Source of the DNA: Ficedula albicollis | Lineage: Eukaryota > Chordata > Aves > Passeriformes > Muscicapidae | Assembly: GCF_000247815.1 (NCBI RefSeq) | Contig: NC_021676.1 | Span: 3,749,544 to 3,813,543, forward strand | DNA length: 64,000 nt | Reading direction: 5' to 3' | Part shown: in pieces, positions 1 to 11,718 of the stretch | Layout: each line of letters starts with the position of its first letter | How positions within the stretch are numbered: position 1 is the stretch's first letter | Notes under the pieces: generated by a model | Databases searched by the model: none | The model's input: only the letters and a program-made list of their open reading frames with translations | What the model was told of the DNA's origin: nothing | Made by a program: the position numbers and the translations under genes

Positions 1-905
1 TAATTTGACCTGACCCTTCTCCACGTCCTTCTGTGAGTCACCCAGAAGGAAATACACTGGGACAGAAAATACATTGATTATTCCAAGAAGTGTCTGTGCT
101 CCCAACCCAGAACCACAGGCCAAAATCTCCAGTCTGTTTCCCAGCCAGGATACACCCCTGAGCAGAATCATTCCTAAAAGAAAGTAAAGCAATATTTCTG
201 TCTCATCAGCACACTCTGATCATGGTGAGGGTGACTCCAGTGCAGAGGTTTTAGGGCAGGATATTTGATTTACTGTAAAATAATGCCATGGACCAGAATA
301 GTTTGGTGCAACTTGTATTTTATTCGGTGTACGTGTATTTTATTCTAAAAACAAGGTACTCAAGGAATTGTGCATCACTTTTCTTTGCCTCATAGATTTT
401 TGTATTTCTGAAAGTCTCGTTGTCAATTAATTCATCTGGGTAAAAATCTCTCCTTATAAAAAGACATGTTCAGAATTGTTTTAGTGAAAAGGCAGAATGC
501 TGTGCAGCCTGTCAGGCTCTGGGGATGCTCTCAGAAATGGCTGATGCCAAAGGAAAGCACGGTTCTCTGAAAACCCTGATTTAAAGTCAGTCTGAGCTGG
601 GAGAGAGCAGAAACTAAAAAGTTTTATGTTTTCATCAACTGTTGAACTGGTTCAGGTAGAAAATAACTATATTAAGGATAAAGATGTGGTTCTGTGATGA
701 TTTTTTATTGCCTTAAGATCAAGACCATCAAAATAAAATGGGCATATTTTGGTGTTTGTACTAAAAAAAAAATAAATCCCAAAATCTACTTTCTTGTGAA
801 ACATGTAACACCATCTCCAAAGTTGGAAGATGTTGTTTCCTTTTGGAAATGTCTCTCTGCAGCACCCACGCTGTGTATAATTCATGTGCATTTTAAATAT
901 ATGTC
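1..905. other. Unique non-coding stretch
   Basis: I see no gene, RNA or recognisable repeat here. Open frames are short and have no protein-family features. The composition is AT-rich and matches most of the window. Confidence 0.6.
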
Positions 906-932
906 TATATATATATATACACACCCACACAG

Positions 933-970
<38 letters not shown>
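906..970. repeat. Compound TA/CA/TA microsatellite
   Basis: A TA run passes into an interrupted CA run (CACACCCACACAGACACA...) and then back into about eleven TA units. Alternating purine-pyrimidine tracts like this slip readily and can adopt Z-DNA or cruciform structure. The open frames that cross it on both strands are low-complexity and not genes. Confidence 0.95.
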
Positions 971-1207
971 GTCATTGCTATACATTTTCAGTGAGACATT
1001 GGCAGCTCAATGCATCAGTCATGGGAGCATTTTCCAAACTGCCACAATTTTAGTTCTGTTATGGGATAGGATGGAGAGGTTTTGGATCCTAAATCTGAGA
1101 ATGAAACTGGCAAAATTCCTACTGATCTCTTTTCTGGAATTAGTTTCTTAAATTTCATTGCAGGTACATTTTTCTTGAACTTCAGGTTATTTTTTAGGAC
1201 TTTTTCG

Positions 1208-1426
1208 TAGAATAATGGAATATTCTAAGTTGGAAGGGACCCACAAGGATCATCCATCCCTACTCCTTGCCCTGAACAGACACCCCAAAAATCCCCCCTG
1301 TCCCCTTTGTCCAAACCCTCCCTGAGCTCTGGCAGCCTCAGGGCTGTGCCCATTCCCTGGGAGCCTGGGCAGTGCCAGCACCCTCTGGGGGAGGGAAGAA
1401 CCTTTTCCTAAAATTCAGCCTGAACC
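1208..1426 (-). mobile_element. CR1 LINE 3'-end fragment (first copy)
   Basis: Read on the plus strand, it has the typical avian CR1 3' tail in reverse: a TAGAATAATGGAATATTC start, then TTGGAAGGGACCCACAAGGATCAT, then the CCCTGGGAGCCTGGGCAGTGCC and CCTTTTCCTAAAATTCAGCCTGAACC blocks. CR1 copies are usually 5'-truncated, and this one keeps only 3' UTR and no ORF2 coding sequence. Family assignment is from remembered avian CR1 tails, not from a search. Confidence 0.85.
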
Positions 1427-1546
1427 ACCACACAGACCAAAAAGGAGCCTGTATTAACAATTACCCAATTTCCTAAAACACTCAAACATAAATCCCACCT
1501 TCTTTGGAAAATTTGGCACAACTTCACCAGTTCTGCTGAATATTTA

Positions 1547-1765
1547 TAGAATAATGGAATATCCTAAGTTGGAAGGGACCCACAAAGATCATCCATCCCT
1601 ACTCCTTGCCCTGAACAGACACCCCAAAAATCCCCTCTGTCCCCTTTGTCCAAACCCTCCCTGAGCTCTGGCAGCCTCAGGGCTGTGCCCATTCCCTGGG
1701 AGCCTGGGCAGTGCCAGCACCCTCTGGGGGAGGGAAGAACCTTTTCCTAAAATTCAGCCTGAACC
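1547..1765 (-). mobile_element. CR1 LINE 3'-end fragment (second copy)
   Basis: This is the same CR1 tail as at 1208-1426, copied by the 339-bp tandem duplication and not by a second retrotransposition. The identical breakpoint and identical 3' flank show this. Confidence 0.85.
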
Positions 1766-1885
1766 ACCACACAGACCAAAAAGGAGCCTGTATTAACAAT
1801 TACCCAATTTCCTAAAACACTCAAACATAAATCCCACCTTCTTTGGAAAATTTGGCACAACTTCACCAGTTCTGCTGAATATTTC

Positions 1886-3936
1886 CAGTCTGCTAAACCA
1901 GGACAGAGTCCACTCACACTTGGGATTATTTTTTTAATATGGTGGGTTTCAATATAAGAGATGCTGTGAAAGGAGAGGTGGGAATAACTGGCTTTGCCCT
2001 GTTAATCTACTCTTAAAACTTCCCCGGTTCTGAGCATCCCAGGGCAAAACCAGACACAAACTCTTCCTCCAAAGTCCTGAAAACCCACCAGAGATGGGAG
2101 AAGGAGGAGTGGAGAAGGGAAGCCAAGGGTGGCAAAGCCAAACATCCCAAAGACATTTCTTCCCTATTTTTTTGCATGCTCAAAACCTGCCAGTAACCAT
2201 TGGAGCCTGTGAGCACCACTCTGTCACTGGGATTTATGAGAGCCTGAAGTTTTTACAGAGATTTTAAAGACAGGCTCATTTCTTTAAATCACTGCAAACA
2301 ATGTGTCTTTAAGAGCTCTGTTGTGCCGCTTGTGCGTGAGGAGCATTATCCTTGAACTTTCCCCCAAGGATCCCGGTGTGTGCTGCTAAAATCTGCTCAC
2401 CATAAGCACATTTGCAGATGTGCAGACACAGAATTATAGGAAGTACAAACAAGACCCCTGTGTAAAGCAGAGCACACTCAGAACCGGGGAGGTTTATGAT
2501 TCAAGTAGTTGAAAAGACTTTTTAATAGCCAGTGAAGGAGGTTGTTTGCTTTAGGAAAGTACATACAATAATAATGCACGCACTCAGTGCAGAAAGTGAT
2601 GAGGCAAAGCAATTATTCTGCTTTTAGTTGATGTTATTTGTATAATGAGCCACCTAGAATGAGGTATTTTGCCAAAATACATTGTTTAAAATACTTTGTC
2701 AGGCAATCTGAATTGCAACTTATGCACGAATCAGCCTGGCCTGATGTGCTCCATTATTTTTTTCCCCCACTGGAACTCAGTGACCTAAAACTTTTGGGGA
2801 AATCATTATGTACCCCAACATGAAATTGCTAAAGGCAGCTTCCTCTTATTTCATAGGATTTCACCATCCATGCAGTGACATGGAATTTATGCCAAGGGCA
2901 CGGTGCTGGTGTGTGCTGCAGGATTTGCTGAGTGCTGACAGTGCCAAGGTGAGACACAGGCAGCTCATTCCAGGCACAGAGAAGTGAGATGTGCAGGGCA
3001 GAGTCTGTGCAGAGAGTTCTGCTGCTGCCTTGCCAGCTGACACGGGGATTATTGCATTTGCCTGACAGTGAACACTGGGAGAGGTCCATAGAAATGTCCA
3101 TCACTGAGAGGCTTTTGAAGATGCTGAGGATATTTCTTATCTGAAGTGTCAGTGGTTGTTCAGCTGCATCTCTCATTTTCAGCTGCTTCTAAGTGTGGAT
3201 GATTTTTGAAGGCTGAGTGGAAAGAGATTGACATTCTTGGAAAAAACCCTTTATACAGTGTATTTCCTGGCATTCTCTCCCTGTGTGATAGGATGTTTGA
3301 ATTGATGTAGATTATTGGGGGTTTTTTCATTGTAATGTAGTTTAAATATACTGAGAACTTACTTAGAGCTGGGAATTGGAAACCCAAATCCAAAAGCTCT
3401 GTGAATTAGAATATAATGATAAAATTGTGCCATCACTGCAGTTTGTGAATGACATTCAAACTCCATTATAAATTTAACTCCACTCCTTTCTGCATTACCT
3501 TCTGTATTAATAAAACCTGTTTGATAGGTCTGGGATTTTTTCACACTGCCCTAAATTTCATAAAATTAGGGCAACTATTTCTCCTGCTCAGAACTTCCAG
3601 AGGAAAAAAATTTAGTTATTGGGAAACTTCTGGTTTGAGTTCTACTGAGGTTCACAGGGGCACAGGGCAGTGACCAAAGGTGCTTTTGAAAACCCACAGT
3701 AACAGAAATTCCTTTTAAACTCTGCTGCTTGCCTCAGAAATGGCATTTTTATCTTCTGCATGCTCGACTAGGAGTATATAAATATTGCATGCTTGATTTT
3801 AAGGCAGGCAAATTCATAGTGGAAGTGTAGCATTTTAGTAGAAGAGAAGCCAATACTGAGGTCAGAAGAGCTGGAGTAACAACTCTGGAAGTAAATGCAG
3901 AAATGCAGAGCAGGACTGCCTCCTTTTATGTGGGAC
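1886..3936. other. Unique non-coding stretch
   Basis: No supported gene. The longest open frame (2829-3176, minus, about 115 codons) has no recognisable domain and overlaps another frame of similar quality, as expected by chance. The AT-rich part near 2560-2720 shows nothing I can name. Confidence 0.5.
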
Positions 3937-3994
3937 TTTTTTTTCTTTTTTTTCTTTTTTCTTTTTTTTTTTGAGTAATATGGTGGCATGTTTG

Positions 3995-4032
<38 letters not shown>
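3937..4032. repeat. Interrupted poly-T tract
   Basis: T-rich blocks separated by single C bases (3937-3972) are followed by a short unique spacer and then a pure run of 37 T (3996-4032). It could be the reversed poly-A tail of an old retrocopy or simple slippage. No retrocopy body was recognised next to it. Confidence 0.85.
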
Positions 4033-6200
4033 CAATAAGAGCTTAGAGATTTTTTTGGAAAAGCACCTTGGTTTGAGATCAGCTTTTAAACTTGATCTCC
4101 AGAATTTGGCAGCAGGCAGGAATGTTGCCACGGCAACCCATTATCTAAGGCTGTGCTCCTGAACCTCCTGCCAGTTCACCCACAGCTGAATGCTGAAGGC
4201 AACCTCAGGGGCTATTGAATGTTCTGTGCTGGAACAGCCCTGCCAAAAATAGCCTGGGACCTGAGAACACCAGCAGCTATCCGGGAAAAAGTGGGGAGGA
4301 AAGTTTTCCCCTTTAGAGGGGAATGGATGCACTCAGACTTGGTGAATTTCCATCTCCACTGGAGGTTTTTGGTGAGCAGAGGCAGCTCACAGACATTTCC
4401 AGTCCGAGGGATGCTGGTTGCATTTCGTGCTGGAATTTAGGATGCTGTCGTCCTCCTTTCTGCTGCACTGGGTGGGGCTGGAAGTGCTGTCTTTAAGGAA
4501 GTGCACCCAACTCTCAGGGTGCCAAAATGCCTGGAAGATGTTCTGTCAGCCCCATGTGCCACCACTCCACTGCTTCTGCCAAGCTCTGTTTGTCAAATCT
4601 GCCAGCTGGTTGCAGTGAAGCATCCTCAGTCCAGCCAATTTTTAATATCTGCAGGCCTCAGTATCATCTGTTCATTCTTCCTTTTTTGTTCACAAACAAG
4701 CACAGTGCTGGTCAATAACAACAACAAGAAAACCCTCTAAAAATGAATTAATTACATTACTTGTGTTCACACCTTCACATGCAAAACTTGAGGACAGTTC
4801 TGTGTGTGTGTTTGCTATTGCTCAGGAAATATTGATCTCAGTTTTGGCATTCTGCTCTCCAGACTCCTGAGGAGTTAACCCAAACACCTCTCTGCTCTGC
4901 ATCGCTCTGACTGCTGCCTAAATTTCCTTGTATTTAGAAATGCTTGTACTGTGATACACTTGTCAAAATGTTCTCGGAAAATAAGCCCCAACTAGAAGTT
5001 CCTGTCAAATAATGCAAAACTGACAGTTTTAGTCAAATTAATGATGACTGATACCATTTGCCACAAGCATCAAAGCTTCCAATAACATTTTCTTCCTGGC
5101 AACAAGCAAAAATATTTTTTTTAGTTGAATTGCTTTTTCTTTCCATTTGATGGTGTGTAATGAACAAGGTTAACTTTGTATTTTTACAAATTCTTTGTTA
5201 TTTATCTCATGATCTGGTGAAATGTGGTGCTGTTTAACAAAATAATCCCTTGTGACTTGAAATTTTCTATTCTACTCCTAACAAGCTGAAATATATATAT
5301 ATACATATATTGTATATTATATAATGTGTGTATCAATACACTATGCATAAGATACATGGTTTCATATCAGCTTATATATAGACATTTCCATCTCTCAAAG
5401 TAACTTTGTGGGTGATCCATAGGTGGAGGAGTAGTGCTGGGGATTTATCTTTCAAACCCAGCCCGAGATTAGAGTTTAAGGCTGAGAGAACTCTGTGTTC
5501 TGTAGCTGAGACTGGGGCAGGAGAGACACCAAACAGGAATTACTGCAGAATCCCTGCTGGATTACAGGTGCTGTTAGTCAGAAATTCAAACAAAATATTC
5601 ACTCTTCATGTGAAAGTGCTGCAGTAGTGCAAGAGAGAGGGAATTTCATTGATTTTCACACTTTTGAATGCTTGCAAGCAAACAAAATGTGAATTCCACC
5701 TGAAGTTCATTCTCAATTTACTTCTGCAACATCGAGGCTACAAACCTGAGTGATGAGCACTCCTTGCAAAAAATTGGAATATTTCCTGTGAGTAACTGAA
5801 GAGCAGATATGTTTAATGTAGTCAAATTAGTTCTGCAGGAAAAATGAAAACTGGGGGGGAAAAGGTGTTTTGTTTTGGTTTTTTGGTATTTTTTTTTTAA
5901 TTATGTTCTGGTAGACACCATGAAAATAGAACTTGATATAGCCCCAAGGTAGAGAACTACACCTCAGCTGTGCTCAGAGCTGAGGAGAGGAGCCAAATCC
6001 ATGGAAAAATAAATGGAGTTGTGTCCCATGAGAGCCAATACAAGCCTGCCAAATTCATATTTTTATGAATTCAAGTTTAATGTGTGTATGGTAAAGTAGA
6101 ATATAAACCCCATCAGCTGTTCCATCCTTTCAAATTCACAATTTCAGCTCCTGTAGCAGGTTCAATAGCTCTGGATCCATACCCAGGGCACAGCTGGGAG
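4033..6200. other. Unique non-coding stretch with a small AT repeat
   Basis: No gene supported. It holds a short TA-rich microsatellite at about 5290-5322 and a T/G-rich slippage tract near 5850-5900. Open frames are under 80 codons and have no family signature. Confidence 0.5.
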
Positions 6201-6590
6201 GGAAAGGAAAGGAAAGGAAAGGAAAGGAAAGGAAAGGAAAGGAAAGGAAAGGAAAGGAAAGGAAAGGAAAGGAAAGGAAAGGAAAGGAAAGGAAAGGAAA
6301 GGAAAGGAAAGGAAAGGAAAGGAAAGGAAAGGAAAGGAAAGGAAAGGAAAGGAAAGGAAAGGAAAGGAAAGGAAAGGAAAGGAAAGGAAAGGAAAGGAAA
6401 GGAAAGGAAAGGAAAGGAAAGGAAAGGAAAGGAAAGGAAAGGAAAGGAAAGGAAAGGAAAGGAAAGGAAAGGAAAGGAAAGGAAAGGAAAGGAAAGGAAA
6501 GGAAAGGAAAGGAAAGGAAAGGAAAGGAAAGGAAAGGAAAGGAAAGGAAAGGAAAGGAAAGGAAGGAAGGAAAGGGAAGGATTTCAGTGA
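6201..6590. repeat. (GGAAA)n pentanucleotide microsatellite
   Basis: From 6201 to 6560 the unit GGAAA repeats 72 times without interruption. It then decays through GGAAGGAAGGAAAGGGAAGG to about 6580. All purines lie on the plus strand. Reading frames through it give repetitive Lys/Glu/Gly/Arg or Phe/Leu/Ser strings that are translation artefacts. Confidence 0.98.
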
Positions 6591-6596
6591 TTGCCA

Positions 6597-7090
<494 letters not shown>

Positions 7091-10000
7091 GGAGTTTTCT
7101 CTCTGCATTGAGGATGATCAAAATCCCATCCATGGAATCAGGAGCTCGGAGCTGAGTCCTGTGCTCATGGACAGTTTGCCATATCCCATTCCTCACTGGG
7201 CAGCTCCTCGTTTTTGGAGCAGCAAAATGGAATTTTGCTGTTTCTCTGCCGAGTTGGGCCATGTCTGACACAAAGAGGCTTTTCAGGTGCAGTACCAGAT
7301 TTTAGAGGAGAAAAAGGCTGAGGAAAACCTTCCCTTGCACACTAAAGCAGGTGGATTGTGTCTTGGTGTAACATTTGCATTTCATTATTTGAATAAATTA
7401 ATGTTTTAGAGCAAATGCCCAAGGGTATTGCAATTATTTTTGCAATTCCTACATTAATTCAATGCCTATCAGAAAAGCTCCTGTTAAAGGCAGGAGGTAA
7501 TCTGGGGTAAATGTCAATTACTGCTGGGTTGTGTTAGGTCTACAGTGGATGCATTTGTAAGACATTTTAATATTTAACATTTGAAAACTTCGACTGCCAG
7601 ATTTTTAATGATGTTGCTACTGGTTCAGCTGTTTTTGTGTCTTCAAAAATTAAAAACATTTCAATATTTAAAATAACTGTACTGCTCGTTTCAAGGCATA
7701 TGTTACTGCATATGTTTGTAGCTCTGCTTTTCCAAATGTGTAAGATTTTTTGGCTTATATTGGTATTTCATTCTGAACCTGGGGGAATTAATGTTTAGAG
7801 TCACTGTTTGAATTCATTTTAGGTTTGATTGTTAAGAGCTCCTCTGGGAGTCAGGGAAGGAATCCCAAGGAGATATAAATGGAAACAAAGGTAGGAGAAG
7901 AAAGAAAGGCAGATGGTGGCAACAATGGCTTATCTTTTTTTAGATCATTGATTTAGTACAAAGCAGACTGTCTTATAAATCCTTTATATACACCATATTC
8001 ATTTCCAGTGATAAAAATACCATATTGTCATATTCAAAATACATTTTGAGCCATGAAATTTAGCTAATAAAAAAAAACTCTGAATTAATTAGTGCAACCA
8101 AAACCCCCTCTCGTGGTCTTATAAAGGACTCCATGAATCTGCAAATTAAACTGAAAGTTTTTCTGCACCAGCAGAAAAACTGGTGATGCCTTTGAGAGAT
8201 CTTAGATTATTTTTATTAATTTGTTTATTTATTTTCTGTGACTTGCTACTCAATTTATTCTGTTTCTGTGTTTGGAATATGTGGCTTTTTCTTTCCCAAA
8301 GGAGCAATAGTCAACAAGTTCAGAAAGGAATAAATTAAGAGTGTCTAACAGTGAAGTTGTAAGTACTGAATGAACTGGTTTAGTTTTCCCCTGGCTGCTG
8401 TATTCTGTCACCTGTTAAATTTTGGTCAGCAGTACTAAATCAAATGTTAACCATGCCACATTTGACAAAAAACAAATCATCAGTGCACTTTACAATGTAT
8501 ATATTAAATATTTCCACACTGTTTTCCAAGCAACCTGTCATGGAATCACTGCTCTGAAGAGAAAGTGCCCTGTATTTATTTCAGCAGGGATTTTTTTTTT
8601 CTTCTCAAGTCTCTCCAGAGCAGAATTAAAATTTAGCACATGCACATTTAACAAAAATATTTTCATGTCAATGTGTCACTCAACATTTCTTCCCTGTTAG
8701 CCATGATTTTTTTTCCAAGTCACATGTCTAGATAAAAGGGAAAATCTCAAATAGCTTTTAGCATTCAGAAAACAGATTTCAGCTTTATTTTTGCATAAAA
8801 TGAATGAATTGCATTTTCAACAAGTGAATCTATATTCTGACAGCTGTAGCTTTGTGGGTTACTTTATTTTTTTCCCCAGGTTCTGCCTTTTCAATCAAAG
8901 GAACTCATTCCTGAAGATGATCTAGAGTGGGAATTAATACAAAGCATGTCCATTTCCTATTAAATGTGTTATTCTGGCAGAGGAATATTTTCATCTCCAG
9001 ATCACAGCAGAAATAATTAAAATTCAAGGCATTAATTATACTTCAATTAAACCAAACCATATTTCAGAGGATTGTTTTGGCAGTATGAGGAAGAGTCTGT
9101 CTCCTCCACAGCTCGTGGGGTGGTTATGACAAATTATAAAGTCACTGAAGCCAAGTAGAATTGTTCCAGTCAATTAAGTGTGTCTGTGAAGGGATAGCTA
9201 CAGTATGTAAAGTGGGAAAAATATAGTGGTAGTTGAAAGATTTCCAGACTTACACATTAAATTGGTTCTTTTTTCTCTCCATGTAGTTTTAAGAAGTCTA
9301 TTGGTTTTGGTTTGGTCAGTAATTCTATTAACCTGTTAGGCAATAATGACACTGATCTGCTAATTTAGATTTTTCTGAATGACATGGTTCAAAATGCTGC
9401 TTCTCTGAATGAGAAAAGGAGTTTAAAAGCAGAGAATGTGCTAAAACTCATGGCAAACAATGCCTTGAAACTTAGTGGGCCTCTAGTTTATTCTTCTTTG
9501 TCTTTATTGTTTTCTTCCTAAATCTTTTTGCACTCAAATTTAGATGTGATCTATAAATGTGTGTGATTTTGTGACTAGAATTGAAATTATAAGTTTCTTT
9601 ATAGCCTCAAAAATATTAGTTAGGGGGATTTTTGTGGAGAGGAGGGGTTTTTGGTTATTTGGGGTTTGGGGAGGATTTTTTATTTTTTTTTTCAGAATGT
9701 AGGCAGTTGTTAACTGCAAAGTTTCTTTATTGCTGTGAGCCACATTGCACAGCAGGCAGACAATTTTCTGTGACTGTAAGGAAGTCACAGGTACAGCAGC
9801 TCCCACTCTCCTTACCCCGTGTTTTAAAGCCTACAATTGGTGAGAAAAATACATAAATATAGGAATGAACCACTCGGATTTGTACTCTCTTTAATTGGTT
9901 TTGATCTTTGTTTTTTAAAGCCTCCTGTGCTGTACAAGAGCAGGGAGCACACTTGGATGTGGCTGCTGAGGATTTTAGGCAGTAGTGCAGCATTTTACAT

Positions 10001-11280
10001 CTTTTCCACAGGGTTCATTAATTGTAGGCAAGACTTGGGGTCTGGCAGCTATCTGACTTCTCCCTCCACTGAAATTAGTGAGGTGAGCAATTAATTCTCT
10101 TGGGACTACTCAGGGAAAGGCTTCCTCTTGCACAGCAAAGAAATTCAATGTTACCAGGGCAAACATTTAAATGGACGGGTGATACAAAAATGTGTGAAGT
10201 GTGCAAAGTATTGACAATGAATTGATCAGGTCAAGCTGGAAAATCTGAGTTGGAAGAATGTATTTAGCATTCTGTTTAACATTAATATTTAGTAAATAGG
10301 AATAAGTCTCTGTTTGAATCAGCATGGAGCTGTTGGGGTATGTCCAGCATGTTTCATATTTTATATTTCTCTTTTTCTGTGCTGACAGGGAAGTTACAGG
10401 GCTCAGTTTGTTGTAAATGACTCTGTTGGCCCTGTGGGTGATGCCTCCACTAAATGAGCTTTTCATGGGAAAGAGAACTGGGCACTGCCAAAGGTGTTTA
10501 TCAGATTGGCGTGGATATTTTATAACTCTGTATAAAATGTTTTTAAGGCATGTCAGCCACATTTACAGCCTGATAGAACTGCGTGGAGCTGCTCAAGTTA
10601 CAGCTGAATTCAGTCTTCAGTGCAGGAGCAGGTTGGATCCACATCAGGGATCCTCCTGTAGCTGCACCAGAATCAATCCTGGGATTGTCATGCCACAAAA
10701 AGGACACGTGGCTTAGCAGAGTGTTTGTCACAGCTCACCAAACCCTTCCTGTTCTTCAAACCTGCAAGAAACTCCTAATTACCATTTGTGTACAAGTTCA
10801 TTATGATCCTTGCATGGTGCATGGCAATGACAGCAGAGGGGTTTGACCAGTGATGCTCAGTAAAATGAATGATCCCACATTATTTCATTGTAATCTTTCA
10901 GAAGAGTCTCAGTTATTTCCCAAGTTTCTCATACCTGGCAGTACTTAATGAGTAATTCTTGGCTCTGTTCAATGGAACTGAGCTTTTAAAGTGGAAATTG
11001 CACAAAAAATGCAAATTGAAGTAGAGGAGCTTTGGATTCTGATATGCTTCTTTTTCTGTGCTATTTGCATGAATCTGCCATGTTTCTGTACTTTGATTCA
11101 GTCCTTTTGTATGAGATCCTTATTCTAAGTTTAAAAAAAATCTATTTTTATTTTTAGAAGGAATTGATTAATTAAGAAAGGTCAACATATGCTTTTCAAA
11201 CTGATCAATGATTTAACTTGTTATATTTTTCAGCAATTATACAGCATGGAAATATCATTATATTACACCATGTAAACTCC
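7091..11280. other. Unique AT-rich non-coding stretch
   Basis: About 4.2 kb with no supported gene and no recognised transposon. Contents worth naming are a perfect hairpin at 8156-8181 and T/G-rich tracts near 8590 and 9640-9690. The longest open frame (10167-10562, minus, about 131 codons) has ordinary composition and no recognisable domain. Confidence 0.5.
8156..8181. repeat. Perfect 10-bp-arm inverted repeat
   Basis: AGTTTTTCTG, loop CACCAG, then CAGAAAAACT. The loop itself pairs with a downstream CTGGTG, so a second overlapping stem is possible. One such hairpin in 64 kb is near chance expectation. Confidence 0.8.
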
Positions 11281-11489
11281 TCCTAAAGTGTCGTTCCATC
11301 GTGCTTTGCTAATTTAAGTGCAATTAGTAGACATTTTGAATTGTAGCAATCATTAAGGTTGGAAAAAGCCTCCAAGAGTGATATAAATCCTAAAGTGTCA
11401 TTCCATCGTGCTTTGCTAATTTAAGTGCGATTAGTGAACATTTAGAATTGTAGCAGTCATTAAGGTTGGAAAAAGCCTCCAAGAGTGAA
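11281..11489. repeat. 107-bp tandem duplication
   Basis: Unit 1 is 11281-11387 and unit 2 starts at 11388. About six substitutions occur over the first 100 bp. Each unit contains the first 50 or so bases of a CR1 tail, so the duplication cuts through the CR1 end and copies its 3' flank. Confidence 0.9.
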
Positions 11490-11718
11490 TCCAACCTTCA
11501 AACACCAATTAAAGCACATTGTGAAGGGCCACTTCTACTCATTATAGATCCTGGTCAGCCTGTTCAATGTTTAACCACTCTTTCAGTGGAGGAGTATCTC
11601 CTAATTTCCAACCTGGGGAATGTTGGAGAAGGTGAAATGTGCTGTGAGCCGGTGGAGGAATATTTCCTAATACCCAACCTGGGGAATGTTGGAGAAGGTG
11701 AAATGTGCTGTGAGCCTT
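11447..11718 (-). mobile_element. CR1 LINE 3'-end fragment, internally duplicated
   Basis: In reverse orientation it shows CATTAAGGTTGGAAAAAGCC, TCAGCCTGTTCAATGTTTAACC and ACTCTTTCAGTG, which match the order of blocks in an avian CR1 3' tail. An extra partial tail lies at about 11340-11387 because of the 107-bp duplication. The block that normally reads as the TTTTTCCTAATATCCAACCT part is present twice because of the separate 66-bp duplication. It has no coding sequence. Confidence 0.8.
11587..11718. repeat. 66-bp tandem duplication inside a CR1 tail
   Basis: Units are 11587-11652 and 11653-11718, with four internal substitutions plus a two-base difference at the end. Because 66 is a multiple of three, a frame crossing it shows a repeated 22-residue block. 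That repeat is a consequence of the DNA duplication and not a protein domain. Confidence 0.9.

Larger units (their letters stand above)
1208..1885. repeat. 339-bp head-to-tail tandem duplication
   Basis: Unit 1 is 1208-1546 and unit 2 is 1547-1885, with no spacer. I count only three substitutions between them (TATTC/TATCC, AAGG/AAAG, and one C/T in the C-rich stretch), so identity is about 99%. Each unit holds a CR1 tail of about 219 bp plus about 120 bp of unrelated 3' flank. The duplication therefore happened after the CR1 inserted and copied its flank. It is the longest and least diverged duplication in the window. Confidence 0.95.

Noticed and set aside
904..1053. Small frames over the TA/CA microsatellite
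   Set aside because: Low-complexity translation on both strands. No coding evidence.
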